Origin: SCQX01 sp035720945
GTDB taxonomy: Bacteria; Pseudomonadota; Gammaproteobacteria; Burkholderiales; Burkholderiaceae_B
NCBI GenBank assembly: GCA_035720945.1
Contig: DASTNK010000179.1
Coordinates: forward strand, 1 to 10,593
Reading direction: 5' to 3'
Length of the DNA stretch: 10,593 bases
The position numbers and the translations under genes are program-made. The notes below the pieces were generated by a model. The model saw only the letters and a list, made by a program, of their open reading frames with translations. It ran no database searches and was not told the DNA's origin. Of the stretch, positions 1 to 6,394 are shown one piece after another (the first letter of the stretch is position 1; each line of letters starts with the position of its first letter).

Positions 1-716
1 GCCCACCGACTGCTGGGCGCGACGATATGTACCGCCGCCACCGGCTGTCCGTTCCCGTCGATGATGGGCGCGGCCAAGGTGGTATCCCCTAAAAACAGCT
101 CCTGCTCGTTCACGGCATAGCCCTGCCGCCGCGCATTCCGCAGCAATTCCAGCAGTTCCCCTTCGTCCATACGCGTATACATGGTGTGAGCCACGCGTGG
201 CCCGGCGCGCAGCAGCGCGATGGCCTCATCTTCCGGCAACGCACTCAAATACGCTCGCCCAGACCCCGTGCAATACAACGGAATCCGGCTGCCTATCGGC
301 ATGTGGATAGGGATATACCGCGCGCTCACGAAACGTGCGATGTACACCATTTCCAGCGCATCTGGCTCGGTCAGGCACACGGTTTCCTGGCTGAAATTCG
401 ACAGTTCCGACAGGAAGGGGTTGGCCACATCGATAAGGGTCTGGGTGGCCAGGTAGTTGAACCCTAGTTGCAGGGCGCGCACGGTCAGGTGGTAGCGCTG
501 GGTGCGCGAATGCTTCTTCAGGTAGCCCAGGCGCTCCAGGGTGTAGACCATGCGCTGGGCCGAGCTTTTGTTGATGCCGACTTGCGCGGCGACTTCGGCG
601 ATGGTCATGGTACGGTGCGCGGCGCTGAAGGCGCGGATGACGGCCAGGCCCTTTTCCAGTGACTGGTTGAACAAGGGGTGGGGTTCTTGGCGCGCGGCGT
701 GGCTGTTGGAGTCCAT
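1..716 (-). CDS. IclR-family transcriptional regulator (3' end cut by window edge)
   Basis: Reading the minus strand from the ATG at 716 gives 238 uninterrupted codons running off the left edge, so about 20-30 C-terminal residues are missing compared with the usual ~260. Residues 17-80 form the IclR winged helix-turn-helix (NQSLEKGLAVIRAF, then TIAEVAAQVGINKSSAQRMVYTL with the recognition helix near 49-60). The rest is the IclR effector-binding domain, including the typical segment GSGRAYLSALPEDEA. IclR proteins bind a small metabolite and control a nearby, often divergent, catabolic operon; here that is the ABC/oxidoreductase operon starting at 866. No Shine-Dalgarno precedes the ATG, but TATACT lies 6 nt upstream, so a leaderless mRNA is possible. 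Family assignment is firm; ligand and sign of regulation are unknown. Confidence 0.92.
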   Translation of the reverse strand, partial: MDSNSHAARQEPHPLFNQSLEKGLAVIRAFSAAHRTMTIAEVAAQVGINKSSAQRMVYTLERLGYLKKHSRTQRYHLTVRALQLGFNYLATQTLIDVANPFLSELSNFSQETVCLTEPDALEMVYIARFVSARYIPIHMPIGSRIPLYCTGSGRAYLSALPEDEAIALLRAGPRVAHTMYTRMDEGELLELLRNARRQGYAVNEQELFLGDTTLAAPIIDGNGQPVAAVHIVAPSSRW

Positions 717-865
717 GACGATAGTATAGAAAAGTTTCTTGAAAAATCGAATATCGATTCGTTAGATTCGAATAATGGTAAACACTTATGGAATAACGAT
801 TCGTTCGACTCTACGATTTTAAGGCTTGCCCGCGATGCACCCGGGCCCACACAGGAGAACGCGTC
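717..865. promoter_or_regulatory. Divergent promoter/operator region between iclR-type gene and ABC operon
   Basis: This AT-rich 149-bp gap contrasts with the GC-rich genes around it. It holds three GATTCG direct repeats (756, 765, 798), an AATCG-N5-CGATT inverted repeat (746-760) and the perfect 8-bp palindrome ATTCGAAT (766-773). IclR proteins bind palindromic sites in such gaps and usually repress themselves, so this is the likely operator. On the minus strand TATACT (728-723) is a good -10 for the regulator, though no good -35 is placed in front of it. On the plus strand AGGAG (853-857) is the ribosome binding site for the gene at 866. I cannot place the plus-strand -35/-10 with confidence. 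Confidence 0.6.
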
Positions 866-1630
866 ATGCTACGTCTGAACACATGTCTTCGAGTTGTCGT
901 CGCCGGGGCTTGTTTGTCCGCCTCGTTGCTGGGGGGGAATGCCAGCGCCGCAACGCTGCGGGTGGGGGCCACGTCCACCGGCATTCCATTCACGTTCCTG
1001 GATGTGAAAACCAACACCATCGAGGGCATGATGGTGGACACGGCCAAGGCGGTGGCCAAGGCGGCGGGGGATGACGTCAAGATCCAGCAAACGGTGTTCT
1101 CGGCGCTGATTCCGTCGCTCACGTCGGACAAGATCGATGTGATCTCGGCGGCGATGATCAAGACGCCGGAGCGCGCCAAGGTGGTGGCGTTCACCGATCC
1201 GGTCTACACGCATTATGGCGACGGCCTGCTGGTGCGGGCCGATGACAAGCACGACTACACCTCGCTGGACCAGCTCAAGGGCAAGGTCATGGGGGTGCAG
1301 GCGGGCACGACGTACTACAACCTGCTTATGAAGAAGGGCTACTTCAAGGCCATCCGCACGTATGACTCCATCGCCGACATGGCGCGCGACCTGGCGCTGG
1401 GCCGCATTGACGCGGGTATTGGCGACAAGCCCATCATGGCCTACCAGATCAAGCAGGGCACCTTGAAGAAGGTGAAGCTCGAGCCGCACTACAAGCAGGA
1501 AGCGGTGGGCAGCATTTGCCTGGTGGTGCGCAAGGGTGACACGGCACTGCTGAATAAATTGAATGCGGCCATCGCCAAGGTGAAGGCCAGTGGTGAGCTC
1601 GGCAAGATCACGGCGAAGTGGGGGATCTGA
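866..1630 (+). CDS. Amino-acid ABC transporter periplasmic substrate-binding protein (SBP_bac_3)
   Basis: The 254-residue product has a Sec signal peptide (hydrophobic core 8-24, likely cleavage after ASA28). It then shows the polar amino-acid binding protein pattern: LRVGATSTGIPFTFLD near the N-terminus, D58, the segment IDVISAAMIKTPERAKVVAFTDPVY (90-114) in which R103 is the family's expected alpha-carboxylate ligand, and RIDAGIGDKP around 178-188 in the second lobe. It would capture an amino acid or related solute in the periplasm and deliver it to the permease and ATPase encoded next. AGGAG sits 8 nt before the ATG, which fixes the start. It is the first gene of the operon; its ligand is not predictable from sequence. 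Confidence 0.93.
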   Translation: MLRLNTCLRVVVAGACLSASLLGGNASAATLRVGATSTGIPFTFLDVKTNTIEGMMVDTAKAVAKAAGDDVKIQQTVFSALIPSLTSDKIDVISAAMIKTPERAKVVAFTDPVYTHYGDGLLVRADDKHDYTSLDQLKGKVMGVQAGTTYYNLLMKKGYFKAIRTYDSIADMARDLALGRIDAGIGDKPIMAYQIKQGTLKKVKLEPHYKQEAVGSICLVVRKGDTALLNKLNAAIAKVKASGELGKITAKWGI

Positions 1631-1678
1631 TGGCCGACCGCCAGGTTGACCACCATCGCCGCGCGTGGGATGTGGCGT

Positions 1679-1712
1679 GCCGTGGTGTGACGCGGTGATC
1701 GGGCGCCACGGC
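1679..1712 (+). promoter_or_regulatory. Hairpin between binding-protein and permease genes
   Basis: GCCGTGGTG (1679-1687) pairs with CGCCACGGC (1704-1712), giving a 9-bp stem with one G-T wobble and a 16-nt loop. It lies in the 110-bp gap after the binding-protein gene, and no U-run follows, so it is not a classical terminator. Hairpins at this place in other solute-uptake operons stabilise the upstream mRNA and help make more binding protein than membrane parts; that role here is inferred. No coding feature was found in the gap. Confidence 0.45.
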
Positions 1713-1740
1713 CGCATGACGAAAGAAAGCGTGATCGTCC

Positions 1741-2403
1741 ATGCATGAGTTTTTTGTACAAGCCCGCGAGTTCCTGCCCATTCTGTTGCAAGGGGCCGTG
1801 GTCACGCTGCAGGTGACGGTGCTGTCGTTCGCGCTCAGCAGCGTCATCGGTCTGGCGCTGGCGCTGCTTCGGCTCAGCCACGTGGCGCCGCTGCGCGTGG
1901 GCGCGTCGTCGGTCATCAACGTGATCCGCGGGCTGCCCATCATCGTGCAGCTGTTCTACATCTATTTCGTGCTGCCGGATTTTGGTATCCAGCTCACGGC
2001 GTTCCAGGCGGGGGTGATCGGCCTGGGCATCGCCTATAGCGCGTACCAGGCGGAGAACTTCCGCGCGGGCATCGAGGCGGTGGACGATGGCCAGCGCGAG
2101 GCGGCGCAGGCCATCGGCATGCGCACGCCGCTGATGATGCGGCGTGTGGTGCTGCCGCAGGCGTTTCGCATCGCGTTGCCGCCGTATGGCAACACGCTGG
2201 TCATGATGCTGAAGGATTCGTCATTGGTGTCCACCATCACGGTGGCCGAGATGACGCGCGAGGGGCAGCTCATTGCCTCGTCCACGTTCCAGAACATGAC
2301 GGTCTACACGCTGGTGGCGCTGCTCTACCTGTTGATGAGCCTGCCACTGGTCTGGCTGTTGAAGCGGCTCGAGCGCCGCATGGGCGGGGGGCGCAAGCGA
2401 TGA
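1741..2403 (+). CDS. Amino-acid ABC transporter permease (HisM family)
   Basis: The 220-residue protein has about five hydrophobic membrane segments (near 12-43, 56-78, 88-104, a short one around 140-160, and 188-210). Diagnostic motifs are RGLPIIVQ (63-70) and the cytoplasmic EAA loop GQREAAQAIGM (117-127) followed by VVLPQAFRIALPP, the contact surface for the ATPase. Length and motifs fit the His/Glu/Gln/Arg/opine permease family (TIGR01726 type), which acts as a homodimer or heterodimer in the inner membrane. Only one permease gene is present, so a homodimer is likely. The ribosome binding site is weak (GAAAGAAAG about 12 nt upstream). The stop overlaps the start of the ATPase gene by 4 nt, indicating translational coupling. 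Confidence 0.93.
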   Translation: MHEFFVQAREFLPILLQGAVVTLQVTVLSFALSSVIGLALALLRLSHVAPLRVGASSVINVIRGLPIIVQLFYIYFVLPDFGIQLTAFQAGVIGLGIAYSAYQAENFRAGIEAVDDGQREAAQAIGMRTPLMMRRVVLPQAFRIALPPYGNTLVMMLKDSSLVSTITVAEMTREGQLIASSTFQNMTVYTLVALLYLLMSLPLVWLLKRLERRMGGGRKR

Positions 2404-3155
2404 TCGAAATCTCGGGCCTGCGCAAGTCGTTCGGCGATCACGAGGTGTTGCGCGGTGTGTCGCTGGAAGTGGCGCGCGGCGAGGTGGTGTGCCTGATCGG
2501 GCCGTCCGGGTCGGGGAAGTCCACGGTCTTGCGCTGCATCAACGGGCTGGAATCGTACGACGGCGGCGAGGTGCGCGTGTTCGGCGAGCGGGTGGACCGG
2601 AAGTCGGACGCCATCCATCGCCTGCGCGGGTCGCTGGGCATGGTGTTCCAGCGTTTCAACCTGTTTGGCCACCGCACCGTGCTGGAAAACGTCATGGAAG
2701 GGCCGGTCTACGTCAAGCGCGAGTCCGTCGCCAAGGCGCGCGGGGAAGCGCTGGCCTTGCTGAGGAAGGTGGGGCTCGAGGAAAAGGCCTCGGCGTATCC
2801 GGCCCAGTTGTCGGGTGGGCAGCAGCAGCGCGTGGCGATTGCGCGCGCGCTGGCCATGCGGCCCGAGGCCATGTTGTTCGACGAGCCCACCTCGGCGCTG
2901 GACCCTGAACTGGTGGGGGATGTGCTGCAGGTGATGCGCGCCCTGGCCGACGAGGGCATGACCATGATCGTGGTGACGCATGAAATGGGGTTCGCGCGTG
3001 AAGTGGCGGACCGGGTCTGTTTTCTGTACGACGGGTGCATTGCCGAGGAAGGCCCGGCGGATCAGGTGCTGGGGGCGCCGCGGAACCCCCGCACGCAGGA
3101 CTTTCTGCGCCGGGTGCTGCATGCCGCCACGGGAAACCGGCCAGCGGGTTTATAA
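2400..3155 (+). CDS. Amino-acid ABC transporter ATP-binding protein (HisP/GlnQ type)
   Basis: The 251-residue protein carries the full ABC ATPase set: Walker A GPSGSGKST (34-42), Q-loop Q84 in VFQRFNLF, signature LSGGQ (137-141), Walker B ending in E162 (AMLFDEP), D-loop SALD and H-loop H194. The segment FNLFGHRTVLENVMEGP is typical of the polar amino-acid subfamily. It powers import by the permease encoded just upstream, with which it shares an ATGA overlap. All catalytic residues are present, so it should be active. The gene ends 9 nt before the oxidoreductase start, which places that enzyme in the same transcript. Confidence 0.95.
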   Translation: MIEISGLRKSFGDHEVLRGVSLEVARGEVVCLIGPSGSGKSTVLRCINGLESYDGGEVRVFGERVDRKSDAIHRLRGSLGMVFQRFNLFGHRTVLENVMEGPVYVKRESVAKARGEALALLRKVGLEEKASAYPAQLSGGQQQRVAIARALAMRPEAMLFDEPTSALDPELVGDVLQVMRALADEGMTMIVVTHEMGFAREVADRVCFLYDGCIAEEGPADQVLGAPRNPRTQDFLRRVLHAATGNRPAGL

Positions 3156-3164
3156 GGGGGTGTG

Positions 3165-4481
3165 ATGGCAGGGGTGCGGTCCATTGATTCTCATCCGGCG
3201 GCGCCGTCGGTCTGGGCGGCCACCGCGCCACCCGCGCCCGAGACGCCGCCTTTGCAAGGGGCAGCCAGCACGGATGTGCTGGTGGTCGGTGGGGGGTTCA
3301 CGGGGTTGTCGACGGCGCTGCACCTGGCGCGGGCGGGCACGGCGGTGTGTGTGCTCGAGGCGCATGTGCCGGGCTGGGGGGCGTCGGGGCGCAACGGCGG
3401 GCAGGTGAATCCGTCGTTGAAGCATGATCCGGACGAACTGGTGCGTATGCTGGGCGATCGCGCCGAGCCGCTGATCCACGCCATTGGCGGGTCGGCCGAC
3501 CTGGTGTTCGGGCTGATTGAACAGCATGGCATCGATTGCCATCCGGTGCGCGGGGGGTGGATGCAGGTCAGCTACCACGACGCGGCGGTGCCGGCGCTGC
3601 ATCGCCGCGCGGAGCAGTGGCGGCGCTGGGGGGCGCCGGTGGCGATGATGGACCGCGGCGAGGTGGCGCGGCGCACAGGTTCGGGCATGTTCCGGGGCGG
3701 CTGGCTGGATGCGCGGGCCGGTGCGGTGCAGCCCCTGGCCTATACACGCGGGTTGGCGCGGGCAGCCCTGGAGGCGGGGGCGGGAGTCCATGGGGACAGC
3801 CCGGTGGTGCGCCTGGAGCGCCGGCGCGGTCGCTGGCTGGCGAGCACGGCGGGTGGCGCGACGGTGTCGGCCGACCAGGTAGTGCTGGCCACCAACGGCT
3901 ACAGCGATGGCTTGTGGCCGGGGCTGGCGCGGACGATGCTGGCGGCCAACAGTTTTATTGCCGCCACGCGGCCGCTGGGTGCCGAGGCCGATGCGATATT
4001 GGCGGGCGGCGAGACCTTGTCCACCGCGCAGCGCCTGTTGCTGTATTTGCGCAAGGATCACCAGGGGCGGTTGCTGATGGGCGGGCGCGGGCTGTTTTCC
4101 GATCCGCGCGGCGCCGGCGATTTCGCTCATCTGGAACGCTCGCTGGCGCTGTTGTACCCGAACCTGGGGCCGTTCGAATTCGAATACCGCTGGGGCGGGC
4201 GCATCGCCATCACGCGCGATTTCCTGCCGCACGTGCATCAGCCGGCGCCGGGGGTGACCGTGGCGCTGGGCTACAACGGCCGGGGCGTGGCGGCCGCCAC
4301 CGCCATGGGGCGGCATGTGGCGGGGCTGCTGGCCGCCGGCGACGAGGGCCGGCGCGCGTTTCCGTTCCCCATTACTGGGATGTCGCCCATTCCGTTGCAT
4401 GGACTGCAGCGGTTCTATATTTCGGCGGGGGTGGCGTGGTATGGGTTGCTGGACAGGATGGAGGCGGGGAGGCGGAAGTAG
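3165..4481 (+). CDS. FAD-dependent oxidoreductase, DAO family (amino-acid/amine oxidase type)
   Basis: The 438-residue protein has an N-terminal dinucleotide-binding fold: DVLVVGGGFTGLSTALHLA (37-55) with GxGxxG and E65 at the end of strand 2. GWGASGRNGGQV (70-81) is characteristic of the DadA/PuuB/OrdL-like branch, and near the C-terminus GYNGRGVAAATAMG closes the FAD site. Such enzymes oxidise the C-N bond of an amino acid, N-methyl amino acid or gamma-glutamyl amine. Being last in an amino-acid import operon, it probably degrades the imported compound. I prefer the ATG at 3165, behind AAGGGGG (3154-3160); a GTG at 3162 would add one residue. The last 18 codons are repeated at 5542-5595. 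Confidence 0.88.
   Translation: MAGVRSIDSHPAAPSVWAATAPPAPETPPLQGAASTDVLVVGGGFTGLSTALHLARAGTAVCVLEAHVPGWGASGRNGGQVNPSLKHDPDELVRMLGDRAEPLIHAIGGSADLVFGLIEQHGIDCHPVRGGWMQVSYHDAAVPALHRRAEQWRRWGAPVAMMDRGEVARRTGSGMFRGGWLDARAGAVQPLAYTRGLARAALEAGAGVHGDSPVVRLERRRGRWLASTAGGATVSADQVVLATNGYSDGLWPGLARTMLAANSFIAATRPLGAEADAILAGGETLSTAQRLLLYLRKDHQGRLLMGGRGLFSDPRGAGDFAHLERSLALLYPNLGPFEFEYRWGGRIAITRDFLPHVHQPAPGVTVALGYNGRGVAAATAMGRHVAGLLAAGDEGRRAFPFPITGMSPIPLHGLQRFYISAGVAWYGLLDRMEAGRRK
4422..4475 (+). repeat. 54-bp direct repeat, copy 1 (inside 3' end of oxidoreductase gene)
   Basis: These bases match 5542-5595 at 51 of 54 positions. They encode SAGVAWYGLLDRMEAGRR at the very end of the oxidoreductase. All three differences between copies are silent (GCG/GCT, TAT/TAC, GAC/GAT). 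Each copy is followed by one basic codon and a stop (K-TAG here, R-TAA in copy 2). Confidence 0.9.
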
Positions 4482-4499
4482 GGGGGAACGAGGTGGCTC

Positions 4500-4601
4500 T
4501 CATAGCCGTCCCTTCTCCACCGCTTCACGCAAGACCGCATTCACCCGTGTTTGCCAACCTTTGCCGGATTCACGTAGGTGTTCCATCACGTCGGCGTCGA
4601 C
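4500..4601 (-). pseudogene. Truncated brnA antitoxin gene (C-terminal 33 codons)
   Basis: On the minus strand this encodes the last 33 residues and stop of a BrnA antitoxin, from VDADVMEHLRES to REAVEKGRL. The peptide is identical to the end of the intact brnA at 6395-6688, while the DNA differs at 9 of 102 positions, all silent (one is TGA for TAA). Similarity also runs about 13 bp past the stop (4487-4499 with 6381-6394, one indel). It breaks off sharply at 4601, just before the promoter region of the next module. The N-terminal two thirds, a start codon and a brnT partner are missing, so it is non-functional. Confidence 0.85.
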
Positions 4602-4614
4602 GTGTGTGATCTAT

Positions 4615-4643
4615 TTGATCATGATTGCGGATAGGCTTGTATT
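4615..4643 (+). promoter_or_regulatory. Possible promoter of the two-gene ADP-ribosyltransferase-like module
   Basis: TTGATC (4615-4620), a 17-nt spacer and TGTATT (4638-4643) give a modest sigma70 match (4/6 and 4/6), with TGATCA overlapping the -35. The stretch 4602-4683 is clearly more AT-rich than the flanks and holds no gene. AAGGA (4672-4676) follows as the ribosome binding site for the ATG at 4684. Confidence 0.3.
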
Positions 4644-4683
4644 CGGTGTGATAGCATCAAGCTTGCCAGTCAAGGATGCCATC

Positions 4684-4917
4684 ATGACGACGAAAGTTGC
4701 GACTAAAGCCTCAAGAAAACCCACAGCCAGGGCGGTGAAGCAATCACCCCGGTTAGGGAAGGCTGTGCGCGTCATGACCATTCAAGAGCGCGTCGCCGAC
4801 ATGCAGGCTTATGGGCGGGAGCAAGCTAGCAGCAGGACATCCGCGCTGTCCTTCCTGCGGCGGGCTGGTATCGTCACACCGAAAGGCAACTTGGCTAAGC
4901 CCTTTCGTGACGCTTGA
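4684..4917 (+). CDS. Small basic protein, putative antitoxin of an ADP-ribosyltransferase-like module
   Basis: This encodes 77 residues. The first ~30 are rich in Lys, Arg, Thr and Ala and look disordered. The remainder (MTIQERVADMQAYGREQ..., then ALSFLRRAGIVTPKGNLAKPF) is predicted helical, and its end fits a pattern I associate with small proteins encoded before this kind of toxin-like gene; I know no named family. AAGGA 7 nt before the ATG supports this start. Its TGA overlaps the next ATG by one base (TGATG), implying coupled translation in near-fixed ratio. By position and size it is the likely antitoxin or immunity partner; that is inference. Base composition is lower in GC than the oxidoreductase upstream. 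Confidence 0.6.
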   Translation: MTTKVATKASRKPTARAVKQSPRLGKAVRVMTIQERVADMQAYGREQASSRTSALSFLRRAGIVTPKGNLAKPFRDA

Positions 4918-5525
4918 TGCCAGTCGCTTGGTCTACCTACGAGTACCAACCCAGCTTCGTACTCGGATTTCACGGTTGCGATAAAACGGTGGGCCAGAAG
5001 ATTCTACGGGACGGAGGCCACCTGGAACCATCCGTTCAACAGTGGGATTGGCTCGGGCACGGTATCTATTTCTGGGAAGGGAATCCGGGTCGTGCGATGG
5101 CTTGGGCTGTTCAACGCCAGAAGGAAGGCAAGATCGAGGCTCCCTTTGTCTTGGGGGCCATAATCGACTTGCGACATTGTCTGGACCTGTTCGATCATGA
5201 TGGGTTGGCACAGGTCAAGCAGGCCCACCGGTTGCTCATGCAAGTCTCTGTTGCCGCCGGCACGAAGGTGCCGAGGAATGTAGGCGCAACGGCTGACAGG
5301 GCTGGCCGGGGGCTGGACTGTGCCGTAATGAACACTCTGCATCAGTATCGAAAAGAACGCCAGGAACTGGCTTATGATTCGGTGCGTGGCCCCTTTCTTG
5401 AAGGGGAAGAGATTTACCCCGGCGCGGGTTTCCGCAGCGAAAATCATATCCAGCTATCTGTGCGCAATGCAGAGTGCGTCAAGGGTTATTTCCGCCCTCT
5501 GCACAGTAAGGCCGCGTCCTTTTAG
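4917..5525 (+). CDS. ADP-ribosyltransferase/PARP-like protein, candidate toxin
   Basis: The 202-residue product has no signal peptide or membrane segment. Near the N-terminus FHGCD (18-22) is followed about 25 residues later by WDWLGHGIYFWEGNPGRAMAWA (43-64). This resembles the PARP/ART pattern of an NAD-binding His-Gly and a G-x-G-I-Y-F strand, so H19 and Y51 would be the first two members of an H-Y-E/Q triad. Further conserved-looking blocks are LDCAV (133-137), SVRGPFLEGEE (155-165) and HIQLSVRN (177-184); Q179, E162 or E165 could supply the third catalytic position. This is a pattern-based assignment. The ATG at 4917 (TGATG overlap) is preferred over an upstream TTG. It probably acts in the cytoplasm and is restrained by the 77-residue partner. 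Confidence 0.6.
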   Translation: MPVAWSTYEYQPSFVLGFHGCDKTVGQKILRDGGHLEPSVQQWDWLGHGIYFWEGNPGRAMAWAVQRQKEGKIEAPFVLGAIIDLRHCLDLFDHDGLAQVKQAHRLLMQVSVAAGTKVPRNVGATADRAGRGLDCAVMNTLHQYRKERQELAYDSVRGPFLEGEEIYPGAGFRSENHIQLSVRNAECVKGYFRPLHSKAASF

Positions 5526-5541
5526 AACGCATGCCGCTCGC

Positions 5542-5595
5542 TCGGCTGGGGTGGCGTGGTACGGGTTGCTGGATAGGATGGAGGCGGGGAGGCGG
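5542..5595 (+). repeat. 54-bp direct repeat, copy 2 (displaced oxidoreductase 3' end)
   Basis: This is the second copy of the oxidoreductase C-terminal coding segment, 51/54 identical to 4422-4475 and at a distance of 1120 bp. It keeps the reading frame and ends with CGT TAA, so it encodes the same C-terminus with R in place of the final K. It starts 16 bp after the stop of the ADP-ribosyltransferase-like gene. No start codon or remainder of the oxidoreductase is present here. Confidence 0.9.
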
Positions 5596-5631
5596 CGTTA
5601 AGCTTTTCCCAGGCAGCTCGGGGCGATTCTC

Positions 5632-5692
5632 GATTATCTCTTTTTATCTTGATTCGGATAAAACATTTGAATGAAGATAACGAAGGATAATC
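5632..5692. terminator. Imperfect inverted repeat, possible two-way terminator
   Basis: Positions 5632-5650 and 5674-5692 are complementary at 15 of 19 positions, with GATTATC/GATAATC and ATCTT/AAGAT as the well-paired ends and a 23-nt spacer. A TTTTT run lies in the left arm. The element lies between convergent transcription units (the plus-strand module ending at 5525 and parE on the minus strand), where a shared terminator would be expected. The stem is AT-rich and imperfect, so the call is tentative. Nothing else was seen in 5602-5710. Confidence 0.35.
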
Positions 5693-5710
5693 ATGATCAC
5701 CTGGTTGTAT

Positions 5711-6001
5711 TCAATACCCCGTTTCTTTTTGGTGCCGTATCGCCAGGATGATCACCATGTCGGCATCGATGCGGTATCGGGCCACGTAGCCGCTATCGCC
5801 GAAATCGATCGGCCATTCCCGGTATTGCTCGGGCAGATTTTCGACCAGCCGGCCCATTCGCGGATGTGAACCAAGCACTTGCACGCCCTTCCGGATCGCT
5901 TCGCCCACCCGTCGTGCGGCGTCTGGGGTCTTGGGACGCAGGAAGTCACGCAGTCGTTGCATATCCCCGATCGCCGCCGGGGCGAATATTATTTGTGGCA
6001 T
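5711..6001 (-). CDS. parE: ParE/RelE-superfamily toxin
   Basis: The 96-residue product matches the ParE-type fold: PQIIFAPAAIGDMQRLRDFL at the N-terminus (strand, then helix with the R-L-x-x-F-L pattern), SHPRMGRLVENLPEQYREW in the middle (the HP-x-x-GR motif), and YVARYRIDADMVIILAIRHQKETGY at the end. ParE proteins inhibit DNA gyrase, while close RelE relatives cleave mRNA on the ribosome; sequence alone does not settle which. The ATG at 6001 overlaps the 3' end of the antitoxin gene by 13 nt, the standard antitoxin-first layout. Full length, with no sign of damage. Confidence 0.88.
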   Translation of the reverse strand: MPQIIFAPAAIGDMQRLRDFLRPKTPDAARRVGEAIRKGVQVLGSHPRMGRLVENLPEQYREWPIDFGDSGYVARYRIDADMVIILAIRHQKETGY

Positions 6002-6267
6002 ACAGGGGCCAGTAGTTCGGTTTCAGCCCCCCAGCTTGCCAGCCATTTATCGACTTCTTCGGCGGTTGCGTGCAGGCCTGTTGCCTGGAATTCTTCCCAT
6101 GCCTGGAGTACTTCGTGCTTCAAGGACTCGCGTTTTTCCTCGCGCTCGACATACTGTGCGATGGCCTCGCGCATGATCCAGTGCGAAGTGCGCTGGCGTG
6201 CTTCAGCCAGGTGCCGCACACGCCCCTTCAATTCGTCATCGAGCTTGATGGATGTTGCCGTTGTCAT
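5989..6267 (-). CDS. parD: ParD-like ribbon-helix-helix antitoxin
   Basis: The 92-residue product starts TTATSIKLDDELKGRVRHLAEARQRTSHWIMREAIAQYVEREEKR, a clear ribbon-helix-helix DNA-binding domain (residues 1-45) with the short strand TSIKLDDEL. The acidic C-terminal half (HEVLQAWEEFQATGLHATAEEVDKWLASW) is the region that wraps the toxin in this family. It should neutralise ParE and repress its own promoter. An AGAGG ribosome binding site lies about 8 nt before the ATG at 6267, and a promoter is visible further upstream. The gene ends inside the toxin gene. Confidence 0.88.
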   Translation of the reverse strand: MTTATSIKLDDELKGRVRHLAEARQRTSHWIMREAIAQYVEREEKRESLKHEVLQAWEEFQATGLHATAEEVDKWLASWGAETELLAPVCHK

Positions 6268-6304
6268 GTGAGGGCCTCTGTAGCGTAAGGTATTACTTCA
6301 AACT

Positions 6305-6333
6305 ACTATACTGCTCTGTCGTTTTGCAGTCTA
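6305..6333 (-). promoter_or_regulatory. Promoter of parDE
   Basis: On the minus strand TAGACT (6333-6328), a 17-nt spacer and TATAGT (6310-6305) match sigma70 at 4/6 and 5/6. This leaves about a 30-nt leader with a ribosome binding site before the ATG at 6267. A weak dyad with GTAT and ATAC ends surrounds 6289-6310 and could be the antitoxin's operator. Confidence 0.5.
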
Positions 6334-6339
6334 TGCGGG

Positions 6340-6387
6340 TTGGGACTTCTCAATCGGCATCTGGCGGGGTTGTTGGCCGGAAATGAA
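6340..6387 (+). pseudogene. Short remnant resembling the oxidoreductase C-terminus
   Basis: Bases 6355-6379 match 4311-4335 of the oxidoreductase gene at 22 of 25 positions, in the same frame. The translation RHLAGLLAGNE corresponds to RHVAGLLAAGDE in the full enzyme. This abuts the 3' flank of brnA. Only about 16 codons are recognisable and the piece has no function of its own. The match is short, so chance or an unrelated Leu/Gly-rich peptide is not excluded. Confidence 0.4.
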
Positions 6388-6394
6388 GTGGCTC

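Noticed and set aside
220..456. Plus-strand frames over 186-662
   Set aside because: They lie opposite a continuous IclR-family coding frame with conserved domains.
1716..1748. Ten-codon frame ending inside the permease start, as a possible leader peptide
   Set aside because: No ribosome binding site, no run of regulatory codons and no attenuator structure linked to it.
3150..4400. Long open frame on the minus strand opposite the oxidoreductase gene (about 416 codons)
   Set aside because: It is a by-product of GC-rich codon usage; the translation is Arg/Pro/His-rich with no domain, while the plus strand encodes a complete FAD enzyme.
3536..4609. Long plus-strand frame overlapping the oxidoreductase gene in another phase
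   Set aside because: Gly/Ala/Arg-rich shadow of the real gene, with no motifs and no ribosome binding site.
4616..5699. TGATCATGATT (4616-4626) and its complement (5689-5699) flanking the ART-like module
   Set aside because: An 11-bp inverted match at this distance is expected by chance in 10 kb, and similarity does not extend; the 54-bp direct repeats are the better boundary signal.
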